A stretch of DNA of 9,470 nucleotides from Verrucomicrobiales bacterium (GTDB lineage Bacteria; Verrucomicrobiota; Verrucomicrobiia; Verrucomicrobiales; V1-33): assembly GCA_023253495.1 (NCBI GenBank), contig JALRGF010000019.1:1-9470 (forward strand). The letters are read 5' to 3'. Within the stretch, counting starts at the first letter, position 1. Every line of letters starts with the position of its first letter. The position numbers and the translations under genes are program-made. Below are positions 1 to 6,774 of this stretch, in pieces. The notes under the pieces were generated by a model. That model was not told the origin of the DNA and made no database searches. It saw nothing but the letters and a program-made list of their open reading frames with translations.

Positions 1-98
1 TTCGCAATCGCCTCGCTCAGGTGATCCACCAGGCCGGCCAGCGGCGGCAGATGGCGATACGGTTCATACCCGGCTCCGGTGTCGACAATGCGGTCCAT
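1..98 (-). CDS. Possible N-terminal part of an unidentified protein, cut by the left edge
   Basis: Reading the minus strand from an ATG at 98 gives 32 codons without a stop before the window ends. The peptide begins MDRIVDTGAGYEPYRHLPPL and continues AGLVDHLSEAIA. Codon third positions are mostly G or C, as in the sure genes here, and the composition looks like a normal soluble N-terminus. I do not recognise the family. It lies downstream of miaB in the same direction after a 243-base gap, so it may belong to the same transcript or start its own. No Shine-Dalgarno sequence precedes the ATG. The frame stays open further upstream, so the start is uncertain. The fragment is too short to exclude a chance open frame in GC-rich DNA. 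Confidence 0.35.
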   Translation of the reverse strand, partial: MDRIVDTGAGYEPYRHLPPLAGLVDHLSEAIA

Positions 99-302
99 GC
101 CGGCATCATCGGACCATCCGCGCCGCGAGCAAGCCGCACCCCGCCAAAAACACCCGCCCTCCCCGGGACCGCCGCCGTCGCCTGCGGCCACGACGGCCCG
201 GGCGTCCGTCCCCGACGACCCGCAGCGCTTCATTCAGCCGCACACTTCAGAGTTCACGGCCCGCGGATGCTCCTTTACCCACGACCCCGGCGGTGGCGTC
301 GA

Positions 303-320
303 GCCGCAGAGGTCTGCGGC
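303..320 (-). terminator. Perfect hairpin just downstream of miaB, candidate terminator
   Basis: GCCGCAGAGGTCTGCGGC is a perfect inverted repeat: 8 complementary pairs around a two-base centre, in practice a 7-bp stem with an AGGT loop. It begins 21 bases past the miaB stop on the minus strand, where a transcript end is expected. No U-tract follows it on that strand (the next bases are TCGACGCC), so it is not a canonical intrinsic terminator. It could stabilise the mRNA 3' end or act together with Rho. Confidence 0.35.
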
Positions 321-341
321 GGTCCCAGCGGCCACGCCGGC

Positions 342-1754
342 TCAGGCGCCCGTCCCGATGGCCGCCGCAGCTCCACCCACCACACCCGCCTCCGCCACCT
401 CCCCGTACAGCGTGAAGACGTGGGTGTCGGTCACCTCGACGTCCACCAGTTCGCCCTTGAGGCGGTCGTGCGGGCCCGGGAAGACGACGATTTTGTTCTG
501 CGAGGTGCGGCCGGTCAGGCGTTCGGTGGTGGTTTTGGAGTACCCTTCGCAGAGGACCTCGACGCGCCGGCCGACCAGGGCGCGGAGCTTGGCCATGCCG
601 AGGTCGTTGACGAGGGCCAGCAGGTCCTGATTGCGTTCCTCCTTGACCCGCTCGGGGAGCTGCAGTTCGTCGGGCAGCCCGGCTGCCGGCGTGCCCCGCC
701 GCTTGCTGTACCGGAAAATGAACGCGTTGTCGAAATCCGCCTGCCGCACCACCTCGCGGGTCGCCTGATAGTCGGCCTCGGTCTCGCCGGGAAACCCGAC
801 GATAACATCCGTGGTGATCGCGAGGTCCGGCCGCGCCTCGCGCATCCGCCGGCAGATTTCCAGAAACCGCTCCGGCGAATACGGGCGGTGCATCGCCTTG
901 AGGATGCGTTCGCTGCCCGATTGCAGCGGCAGGTGGATGTGCGAGCAGAGCTTCGGCAGGTAGCGGAAGGCGTCGATCAGATCGTCGCGGTACCCGATCG
1001 GATGCGGGCTGGTGAAACGGATGCGCTCAAGGCCGTCGATGCCATGCACCGCCTCAAGCAGCTGCACAAACGGGCTTTTGCCGTCGACGCTCGGAAACTC
1101 CCGGATGGCGTACCGGTTGACGATCTGGCCGAGCAGCGTGACCTCCTTCACCCCGCGCGCCACCAGCCGCCGGACTTCGTCGACAATTTCCGCGATCGGC
1201 CGTGCGCGCTCGCCGCCGCGGGTGTATGGCACGATGCAGAACGTGCATTTCATGTTGCACCCTTGCATGATGCTGACGAAGGCGGTGGCCTGCCGCTCGT
1301 CGACCTCCTGATCGCGGATGGTGTTCTGCGACCCCTCTTCCTCGGCCACATCGACGATGGAAAACTTCTCGTCGTCCATCTGGCGCTCGAGCCGGCGCTT
1401 GAGGATGGTGTCGACATAATCGACCACCCGATGGTATTTCTGGGTGCCGGCGACGAGGTCGAGGTGCGGGATGGTGTCGAGCAGTTCCGCGCCGCGCGAC
1501 TGGGCCATGCACCCCATGAAACCGTAGACGACGTGCGGTTTCTGGCGGCGGAGGCGGCCCATCATGCCCATTTTGCCGAGCGCCTTCTGCTCCGCCTGGT
1601 CGCGGACTGAGCATGTATTGATGAGGATGACATCGGCCTGCGTTTCATCCGCGGTCATGGTGTAGCCACCGCGTTCCGCAAACAGGCGCGCGACCTGATC
1701 GGAGTCGCGCTCGTTCATCTGGCACCCGTACGTGCGGATATGGACCTGGTACAT
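342..1754 (-). CDS. miaB: tRNA-2-methylthio-N6-dimethylallyladenosine synthase MiaB
   Basis: This radical-SAM methylthiotransferase adds a 2-methylthio group to N6-isopentenyladenosine-37 in tRNAs that read UNN codons, a cytosolic reaction using S-adenosylmethionine and iron-sulfur clusters. At 470 residues it is of usual family length. The N-terminal UPF0004 domain holds the auxiliary-cluster cysteines C11 (in RTYGCQMNERDSD), C48 (NTCSVRDQAEQKALG) and C82 (GCMAQSRG). The radical-SAM motif is CNMKCTFC (C166, C170, C173), followed by IVPYTRGGERAR. HLPLQSGS, TTDVIVGFPGET and FRYSKRRGTPAA follow in the expected order, and a TRAM RNA-binding domain spans about 393-453. A 17-residue Ala/Gly-rich tail ends it. 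The start is firm because MYQVHIRTYGCQMNE matches the family N-terminus. The ATG shares its A with the DUF1501 stop (TGATG), implying translational coupling. The usually conserved LLGQNVN stretch reads LLGQIVN here (Ile211). The tail, rather than any catalytic part, is the least conserved region. Confidence 0.97.
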   Translation of the reverse strand: MYQVHIRTYGCQMNERDSDQVARLFAERGGYTMTADETQADVILINTCSVRDQAEQKALGKMGMMGRLRRQKPHVVYGFMGCMAQSRGAELLDTIPHLDLVAGTQKYHRVVDYVDTILKRRLERQMDDEKFSIVDVAEEEGSQNTIRDQEVDERQATAFVSIMQGCNMKCTFCIVPYTRGGERARPIAEIVDEVRRLVARGVKEVTLLGQIVNRYAIREFPSVDGKSPFVQLLEAVHGIDGLERIRFTSPHPIGYRDDLIDAFRYLPKLCSHIHLPLQSGSERILKAMHRPYSPERFLEICRRMREARPDLAITTDVIVGFPGETEADYQATREVVRQADFDNAFIFRYSKRRGTPAAGLPDELQLPERVKEERNQDLLALVNDLGMAKLRALVGRRVEVLCEGYSKTTTERLTGRTSQNKIVVFPGPHDRLKGELVDVEVTDTHVFTLYGEVAEAGVVGGAAAAIGTGA

Positions 1755-3085
1755 CAGGCCAGCAGATCCGTGATGACGGTGCCCCCGTCAACGATCTCGA
1801 TGGGGCGGTCGCCCGGCGCCATCAGTTCTTTTTCGCCGTTGATGCCGAGCTGATGGTAGATGGTGGTGGCGAGGTCGGCCACGCCCACCGGATTTTCCTC
1901 GGGCTCGGAGGCGATGGCATCGGACTTGCCGTGGACATAGCCTTTTTTCACGCCGCCTCCGGCGAGCACCACCGAAAACACCTTGGGCCAGTGGTCGCGG
2001 CCGGCGGTGCCGTTGATTTTCGGGGTGCGCCCGAATTCCGAGCTGACCATGACCAGCGTGCTGTCGAGCAGCCCGCGCTCTTCGAGGTCGGTGATCAGGC
2101 GCGCGTACGCCTGATCAAACGCCGGCAGCTGACCGCCCACCCCGCCGGCAATGTTGTCATGGTGGTCCCAGCCGCCGTAGGTCAGCGAGACAAAGCGCAC
2201 CCCGGACTCGACCAGCCGCCGGGCCATCAGCATGCGCTGGCCCGCGGTATTGCGGCCGTAGGCGTCGCGGATCGGGTCCGGCTCCTTGGCGATGTCAAAG
2301 GCGTCGCGCGCCTGCTCGCTGCTGATCAGGGCGTAGGCACGCTGGTAAAAGGTGTCCATGGCCTCGAGGCGGTCGCTCTTTTCCAGGCTGGCAAAATGCG
2401 AGTCCACGGTTTTCAGCAGGCTCCGGCGCTTCTCGAAGCGGGCCGCATCAATCCCCCCGGGCAGGGCGAGGTCCTGCACCTTGAAGCCCCCGTCGGCCGG
2501 GTCACTGCCCAGCGCGAACGGCCCGTAGGCGCTGCTCAGGTAGCCGCTCTGGGCGTATTCGTTCGGCACTGATGGCACGCACACGTAGGGCGGCAGGTTG
2601 TTGCGCGGGCCGAACTCATGGCTGACCACCGACCCCATGCTCGGAAAGGTGAGCGCCGGGCTCGGGCGGTACCCGGTAAACATGTTGTGGGTCCCCCGCT
2701 CGTGCGCCGCCTCGCCATGGGTCATCGACTGAATCACGGTGAGCCGGTCTGCGATCTGGGCCGTCCGCGGCAGGTGTTCGCCGAAACGCAGTCCGGGGAC
2801 CTTCGTCTCGATGCTGCCGAGCGGGCCACGGTATTCCTGCGGCGCGTACGGCTTCGGGTCAAACGTCTCCTGATGGGCAATGCCTCCGGGAAGGAAAATG
2901 TGGATCACCGACTTGGCCACCCCCTCCTTCGACTCAAAGAATTTCTGCTCGGCTTTGAGGCGTAAAAAATCGCCGAGGGTCAGACCGAGGCCGCCGACCA
3001 GGCCGACCTGCAGGAAACTGCGGCGCGAATGACGGCGCACAAAATCATGGTGCTGCCGGGTGAGATGCGGGTCACGGAAGATCAT
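1754..3085 (-). CDS. DUF1501 family protein with Tat signal
   Basis: This 443-residue protein belongs to the DUF1501 family, relatives of the alkaline phosphatase/sulfatase fold that are abundant in Planctomycetes and Verrucomicrobia; their biochemical role is unsettled. A twin-arginine signal (HSRRSFLQVGLVGGLGLTLG, R21-R22) predicts folded export across the inner membrane. Family landmarks are FLPGGIAHQETFDPKPYAP near residues 64-82, SMTHGEAAHERGTHNMFTGY near 120-139, GGWDHHDN (304-311), the MVSSEFGRTPKINGTAGRDHW stretch (346-366, split as MVSSEFGRTP and GRDHW) and a C-terminal DLATTIYHQLGI. The Asp and His residues in GGWDHHDN and GRDHW are plausible metal ligands by analogy with the fold; this is inference. 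The next in-frame upstream codon of note is a stop, with no other ATG between, so 3085 is the start. No Shine-Dalgarno is visible. It is the first gene of a unit ending in miaB; the DUF1549/DUF1553 partner often adjacent to such proteins is absent here. Confidence 0.93.
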   Translation of the reverse strand: MIFRDPHLTRQHHDFVRRHSRRSFLQVGLVGGLGLTLGDFLRLKAEQKFFESKEGVAKSVIHIFLPGGIAHQETFDPKPYAPQEYRGPLGSIETKVPGLRFGEHLPRTAQIADRLTVIQSMTHGEAAHERGTHNMFTGYRPSPALTFPSMGSVVSHEFGPRNNLPPYVCVPSVPNEYAQSGYLSSAYGPFALGSDPADGGFKVQDLALPGGIDAARFEKRRSLLKTVDSHFASLEKSDRLEAMDTFYQRAYALISSEQARDAFDIAKEPDPIRDAYGRNTAGQRMLMARRLVESGVRFVSLTYGGWDHHDNIAGGVGGQLPAFDQAYARLITDLEERGLLDSTLVMVSSEFGRTPKINGTAGRDHWPKVFSVVLAGGGVKKGYVHGKSDAIASEPEENPVGVADLATTIYHQLGINGEKELMAPGDRPIEIVDGGTVITDLLA

Positions 3086-3178
3086 GGGAAAGTGGAGCGG
3101 TGGACGGAGGATCGGGACCGGCGGAACCAGACCAATCTCTCAATGCCACAGCATCCTCAAGAGGCGCCAAAGGTCAAT

Positions 3179-3242
3179 GCCCATGGGCGGGCGCGCTGGC
3201 GCATCGGCTCCTAGGGGAGCGGATGATGGCGGCTTTGGCCGC
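3179..3242. promoter_or_regulatory. Cluster of three inverted repeats in the divergent DUF1501/ABC intergenic region
   Basis: The 279-base region 3086-3364 separates divergent genes and must hold both promoters. Its middle contains three dyads in a row. GCCCATGGGC at 3179-3188 is a perfect 10-base palindrome. A 24-base quasi-palindrome at 3202-3225 has arms CATC and GCTCC paired with GGAGC and GATG, a G-G mismatch between the arm parts and a TAGG centre. GCGGC TTTG GCCGC at 3229-3242 is a 5-bp stem with a 4-base loop. Such spacing could mark an operator or leader hairpins. High GC makes short palindromes frequent, so only the 24-base element stands out. No convincing sigma-70 promoter was found for the DUF1501 side. 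Confidence 0.35.
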
Positions 3243-3314
3243 GGGTCCGGTCCGCCCGGCGGGACGCCCGCACGGCCCCGCATCCACCCTGTCCCGGCCC
3301 CGCCGCACCTTCCC

Positions 3315-3343
3315 TTGCGCCGCGCCGGCGCCGCGGGTAAGAA
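3315..3343 (+). promoter_or_regulatory. Weak sigma-70-like promoter candidate for the ABC operon
   Basis: TTGCGC at 3315-3320 and TAAGAA at 3338-3343 are separated by 17 bases, the ideal sigma-70 spacing. Each hexamer matches only about half of its consensus. The following stretch GTAAGAAAGATGTTT is the most AT-rich patch near the ATPase start at 3365, and a transcript from here would have a leader of only about 15 bases. The spacer contains the palindrome GCGCCGGCGC (3322-3331). This is suggestive only. Confidence 0.2.
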
Positions 3344-3364
3344 AGATGTTTCCGATCCCGCCGC

Positions 3365-4297
3365 ATGATTGAAGTGGAGCACCTGACCAAACGTTATCCC
3401 GGCCGCACCGCCGTGGACGACGTGTCGTTTTCGGTCGGGGCCGGCGAAGTCGTCGGGTTCCTCGGGCCCAATGGTGCGGGCAAAAGCACCACCATGAAAA
3501 TCCTGACCAGCTACCTGCCGGCCACCTCCGGGCGGGTCACGGTGGCCGGGCACGACGTCTTTGCCGACTCGATCAAGGCGCGCCGGGCCATCGGCTACAT
3601 GCCGGAAAATGTCCCGCTTTACGACGACTTCCGGGTCAAGGAGTACCTGACTTTCCGGGCGAAACTCAAGGGGTTGGGCGGCCGCGACTGCCGGCGCCGG
3701 GTCGGTGAGGTCATGGACCTCTGCGGCCTCGCCGACGTCCGCAAAAAGATGATCGGCACCCTGTCCAAAGGGTACCGCCAGCGCGTCGGCCTGGCCGATG
3801 CGCTCGTCCACCGCCCGCAACTGCTCATCCTCGATGAACCGACCAACGGACTCGACCCGAACCAGATCCGCCAGGTCCGCGAATTGATCCGCCGCCTCGG
3901 CGAAAACCACACCATCCTGCTGAGCACCCACATCCTGACCGAGGTCGAAGCCACCTGCGGCCGCGTCATCATCATCGACCACGGCCGCATCAAGGCGTCC
4001 GACACCCCGGAAGCCCTGCAGCAGCGGCTGCGCTCGGCCGGGGCCATCGAGTTCGAGGCGCAGGCCGGCGCCGAGGAGGTGGCGGCGGCGGTGCGCGCGC
4101 TGCCGCAGGTCCGGCGGGTGCTCTGTGACGACCTGGAGGACGGCTGGCGGCGGTTCACGGTCCGGGTCGATCCCGGGGCCGACCCGCGCGCCGAGATCGC
4201 CGCGTTGATCGGCACCCTCGGCTGGCCGCTGCGCGAATTCGTCCGCCGCCAGGCATCCCTGGAGGATGTTTTTGTCGAGCTGACCCAGAACCAATGA
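3365..4297 (+). CDS. ABC transporter ATP-binding protein, GldA/CcmA type
   Basis: This 310-residue cytosolic ATPase would energise the ABC-2 permease encoded next. Motifs in order are Walker A GPNGAGKST (34-42), a Q-loop position where IGYMPENVPLY carries Glu81 instead of Gln as is common in GldA-like proteins, the ABC signature LSKGYRQR (133-140), Walker B LLILDEPT (153-160) with D157 and catalytic E158, the D-loop NGLDPNQ, and the H-loop H189 in LLSTH. After about residue 210 comes a 100-residue C-terminal extension ending in LEDVFVELTQ, typical of multidrug/GldA-type subunits. The ATG at 3365 places MIEVEHLTKRYPG in the normal first-strand position. The stop lies 13 bases before the permease start, so the genes are co-transcribed. 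The transported substrate is unknown. GldA supports gliding in Bacteroidetes, but homologues in non-gliding bacteria are common, so gliding should not be inferred. Confidence 0.95.
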   Translation: MIEVEHLTKRYPGRTAVDDVSFSVGAGEVVGFLGPNGAGKSTTMKILTSYLPATSGRVTVAGHDVFADSIKARRAIGYMPENVPLYDDFRVKEYLTFRAKLKGLGGRDCRRRVGEVMDLCGLADVRKKMIGTLSKGYRQRVGLADALVHRPQLLILDEPTNGLDPNQIRQVRELIRRLGENHTILLSTHILTEVEATCGRVIIIDHGRIKASDTPEALQQRLRSAGAIEFEAQAGAEEVAAAVRALPQVRRVLCDDLEDGWRRFTVRVDPGADPRAEIAALIGTLGWPLREFVRRQASLEDVFVELTQNQ

Positions 4298-4310
4298 GCC
4301 GCCCCGCCTG

Positions 4311-5069
4311 ATGCGCGTTTTTCTCATCCTACTTGGCAAGGAGCTGCGGCAGTTCTTCCTCTCGCCGCTGGCCTACGTCGTCATTCTGCTCTTCATGCTC
4401 ATCAACGGGGTGAGCTTTTACGCGAGCATCTCGGCCCTGACCCGCTCGACCAGCGCCCACAACATCGTGACCTGGATGTTCCGCACGCCGTGGTTCTATC
4501 TGAGCTACTTCGCCGTCTTCCCGCTCATCACCATGCGGCTGCTGGCCGAGGAACGGAAACTCGGCACCCTCGAAACCATGATGACCGCGCCGGTCCGTGC
4601 CTCCCAGCTGGTGCTCTCAAAATACGCCGCCGCCGTCATTTTTTACATCGTGCTCTGGCTGCCCAGCCTGGCCAACCTCTACCTCTTCCAGTACGTCACC
4701 GCCGGCGCCGCCGACCTGCCGCGCGGACCGCTTATCGGCAGCTACGGCATCGTCCTGCTCATGGGCCTGCTCTACCTCGCCATGGGCCTCTTCGCCTCGT
4801 CGCTCAGCCGCAACCAGATCGTCGCCGCCATCCTCGCCCTCACCCTGATCCTCCTGCACTACCTCGTCGGCTTCGTCGCCGTGCACCTCTCGTCGGCGCG
4901 CATGCTCGACCTCTCGGAAATCCTCAATTACATCGCCTCCGTCGAACACCTCTCGCTCTTCACCAGCGGTCTGGTCGACACCCGGCCGGTCGTCTACTAC
5001 ATCAGCCTGGCCGCCTTTTTCCTTTTTCTCACCCACCAGGTGATCGAGTTCCGCCGCTGGAAAACCTGA
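4311..5069 (+). CDS. ABC-2 type transporter permease, GldF-like
   Basis: This 252-residue inner-membrane protein has six hydrophobic segments, near residues 20-40, 58-77, 105-130, 143-163, 169-190 and 226-243. After the second helix lies LLAEERKLGTLETMMTAPV (77-95), the cytoplasmic E-x-x-GT-x-E-x-x-x-x-x-P signature of ABC-2 permeases that contacts the ATPase. Length and layout match GldF-like and NosY-like subunits. It lies between the ATPase gene and the auxiliary gene with gaps of 13 and 8 bases, a clear operon. As the only permease here it would act as a homodimer with two ATPase copies. The start MRVFLILLGKELRQFFLSPL is typical of the family, although no Shine-Dalgarno is present. The substrate is unknown. 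Confidence 0.93.
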   Translation: MRVFLILLGKELRQFFLSPLAYVVILLFMLINGVSFYASISALTRSTSAHNIVTWMFRTPWFYLSYFAVFPLITMRLLAEERKLGTLETMMTAPVRASQLVLSKYAAAVIFYIVLWLPSLANLYLFQYVTAGAADLPRGPLIGSYGIVLLMGLLYLAMGLFASSLSRNQIVAAILALTLILLHYLVGFVAVHLSSARMLDLSEILNYIASVEHLSLFTSGLVDTRPVVYYISLAAFFLFLTHQVIEFRRWKT

Positions 5070-5077
5070 CCGGCTCC

Positions 5078-6718
5078 ATGCCCGCATCCCCCGCCACCCC
5101 ACGGCCCATCCGCCGGACCAGCATCGCCACCAACGTCGCCCTCCAGACGCTCGCCGGCCTGATGCTGCTCGGCGTCGTCAATTACCTCAGCTTCCGCCAT
5201 TTCCGCCGCTGGGACCTGACCCGCGACCGCCAGTTCACCCTGTCCCCGCAGTCGCAGAACTTCCTCCAGTCGCTCCGCGGCCGCACCGAGGTCGTCGCCG
5301 TCTTCCCCAAGGGCAGCGACGAGGAAAAGGAAATCCGCGCCCTGCTTGAAGAATACAAACGGGCTGCCCGCCCGCGCGTCGTCGTCGATTTCCTCGACCT
5401 CAACCGCGAGCCGAGCCGGCGGCTGGAGCTGGAAAAGAAATTCGCCCTGAACATCACCCAGCACGGCCTGATCGTCAGCAAACAGGCGGCGCCACCGAAG
5501 GACCGGACGGCCGCCAACGCGGCGGCGCCGACCGCGCCGACCGCGCCGACCGCGCCGACCAACGCCGCCAACGCGACGTCGCTCCCGGCGCCCGCCGCCC
5601 CTGCGGATGCGCCGCCGGCCCGGCGCACGCGCTTTGTTCCCGCGGAGCAGATTTTCACGTATGACACCGATGGACCGCAGCGGCGCCTCATTGAGTTCCG
5701 CGGTGAGGACCTGCTGACCTCGGCGGTGATCGGGGTGAACCAGAAGTCGCCGCCGGTGGTCTACGTGCTCACCGGCAACATCGGAAATCTGCCGGCGGCG
5801 CGCGCCCCCGGAGGCCAGACGATCACTGCCGAAAATGTGCTCTGGGACATGGCCGCGAAACAGGATGCCCACGTGCGCACGCTCGGCCTGACCGGTCTGG
5901 CGGAGATCCCCGCGGATGCGGCCGCCTTGGTCTCGATCCGACCGGGGCTTGATTTCACGCAGCGGGAAATCGAAATGATCGAGCAGTGGTGGACGGCGCG
6001 CCGGGGGGCCGGCCTGTTGTTTCTGCTCGATCCGGAGGCGGATCTGCCGCGGCTCGGCGGGTTTCTCGCGCGGTACGGGGTGCGCCCGCGTCCTGACCGT
6101 GTCCTCAAAGTACTGACCACTGCGCAGGGGACACGCAAGGAGCTGGAGGTGCCCGCCGCCTTCAATCCGCTCTCGCCGGTCACCGCCCCGCTCGGCGGCA
6201 CCGCCGTCACTTTTCCTGAGCAGAGCCAGACGCTGCGCCTTGAGGAGGACAGCCGCGTCCTGCGCGCCGGTGCCCTTGAAGTCACGCCGCTGGTCCTCGC
6301 GCGGCCCGACTACTGGGGCGAAACCCGCCCGGAGGATCCGGCTCCCCGGCGCGATCCGGCCGACACCGGTGAGCCCGACCCGCTGGTGCTGGCCGCCTCC
6401 GTCGAACGCGGCGGCCAGCAGGACCAGCGGCTGAGCGCCGCCTCGTCCCGCCTCATCGCGGTCGGCAACGCCGCCCTGATCGACCCCGACCGCGAAACCC
6501 TCCGCGTCAATCCGGTGGCCTATGACTTTGTGTCGTCGTCACTGAGCTGGCTGCTCAACCGCGAAGAACTCATCGGCATCGCCTCGCGCCGGCGGCCCGG
6601 ATACAACCTTGACCTTGCCCCCGGCCACACCGCGAAAGTCCTCGGCCTCTGCCTCGGGCTGCTGCCGGCGGCGGTGCTCACCCTGCTGCTCGCCGTCTGG
6701 AGCGCGCGGCGCGCCTGA
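5078..6718 (+). CDS. GldG-like ABC transporter auxiliary protein
   Basis: The 546-residue product resembles the GldG / ABC_transp_aux family: an N-terminal transmembrane helix (about 18-38), a large extracytoplasmic region and a C-terminal helix (about 520-541) followed by a short WSARRA tail. Family-like stretches are DLTRDRQFTLSPQSQNFLQS after the first helix, VVVDFLDLNREPSR, ITQHGLIV, and IPADAAALVSIRPG with LDFTQREIEMIEQWW. Near the end, RLIAVGNAALIDP and SLSWLLNREELIGI match the usual membrane-proximal close. Such proteins are thought to work with GldA/GldF-type pairs, role unresolved. The frame is open far upstream inside the permease gene, but the ATG at 5078, 8 bases after the permease stop, gives the expected start; the upstream part is Arg/Pro/His-rich shadow sequence. 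An Ala/Pro/Thr-rich insert (about 136-184) interrupts the domain. The DUF4340 gene often found next in such operons is not here. Confidence 0.86.
   Translation: MPASPATPRPIRRTSIATNVALQTLAGLMLLGVVNYLSFRHFRRWDLTRDRQFTLSPQSQNFLQSLRGRTEVVAVFPKGSDEEKEIRALLEEYKRAARPRVVVDFLDLNREPSRRLELEKKFALNITQHGLIVSKQAAPPKDRTAANAAAPTAPTAPTAPTNAANATSLPAPAAPADAPPARRTRFVPAEQIFTYDTDGPQRRLIEFRGEDLLTSAVIGVNQKSPPVVYVLTGNIGNLPAARAPGGQTITAENVLWDMAAKQDAHVRTLGLTGLAEIPADAAALVSIRPGLDFTQREIEMIEQWWTARRGAGLLFLLDPEADLPRLGGFLARYGVRPRPDRVLKVLTTAQGTRKELEVPAAFNPLSPVTAPLGGTAVTFPEQSQTLRLEEDSRVLRAGALEVTPLVLARPDYWGETRPEDPAPRRDPADTGEPDPLVLAASVERGGQQDQRLSAASSRLIAVGNAALIDPDRETLRVNPVAYDFVSSSLSWLLNREELIGIASRRRPGYNLDLAPGHTAKVLGLCLGLLPAAVLTLLLAVWSARRA
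5525..5560 (+). repeat. Four perfect tandem copies of GCGCCGACC inside the gldG-like gene
   Basis: Four identical 9-base units run in frame and encode (Ala-Pro-Thr)x4, residues 150-161. They sit in a longer Ala/Pro/Asn/Thr-rich linker (about 136-184) with no recognisable fold. Because the unit is a multiple of three, gain or loss of copies would change the linker length without a frameshift. Base identity between copies is complete, including third positions, which suggests recent slippage expansion rather than selection on amino acids alone. Confidence 0.95.
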
Positions 6719-6774
6719 ACCGCGGCCCGCCTCGCGATGGCCCACCCATTCCCCACCAACCATCCACTGCACCC

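Noticed and set aside
21..1610. 529-codon plus-strand open frame opposite miaB
   Set aside because: It is antisense to an unmistakable miaB with all catalytic cysteines, has no recognisable domain, and such frames are expected opposite GC-rich genes.
1853..2572. 239-codon plus-strand open frame opposite the DUF1501 gene
   Set aside because: It is antisense to a protein with a Tat signal and conserved DUF1501 motifs, and shows no domain of its own.
3301..3332. Short GC palindromes such as GCGCCGGCGC as protein-binding sites
   Set aside because: Ten-base GC palindromes are frequent by chance in DNA of this composition, and no second copy was seen.
3140..4339. 399-codon minus-strand open frame opposite the ABC ATPase
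   Set aside because: It mirrors the ATPase reading frame, which has every Walker, signature and H-loop motif; its own translation is low in family features and rich in Arg, Asp, Gly and Ala.
4490..5077. Upstream extension of the gldG-like frame into the permease gene
   Set aside because: The extra 196 codons overlap the permease and translate to Arg/Pro/His-rich shadow; the natural N-terminus with its membrane helix follows the ATG at 5078.
3365..6718. Gliding-motility machinery
   Set aside because: GldA/F/G-like proteins occur widely in non-gliding bacteria, and no other gliding genes are in the window.
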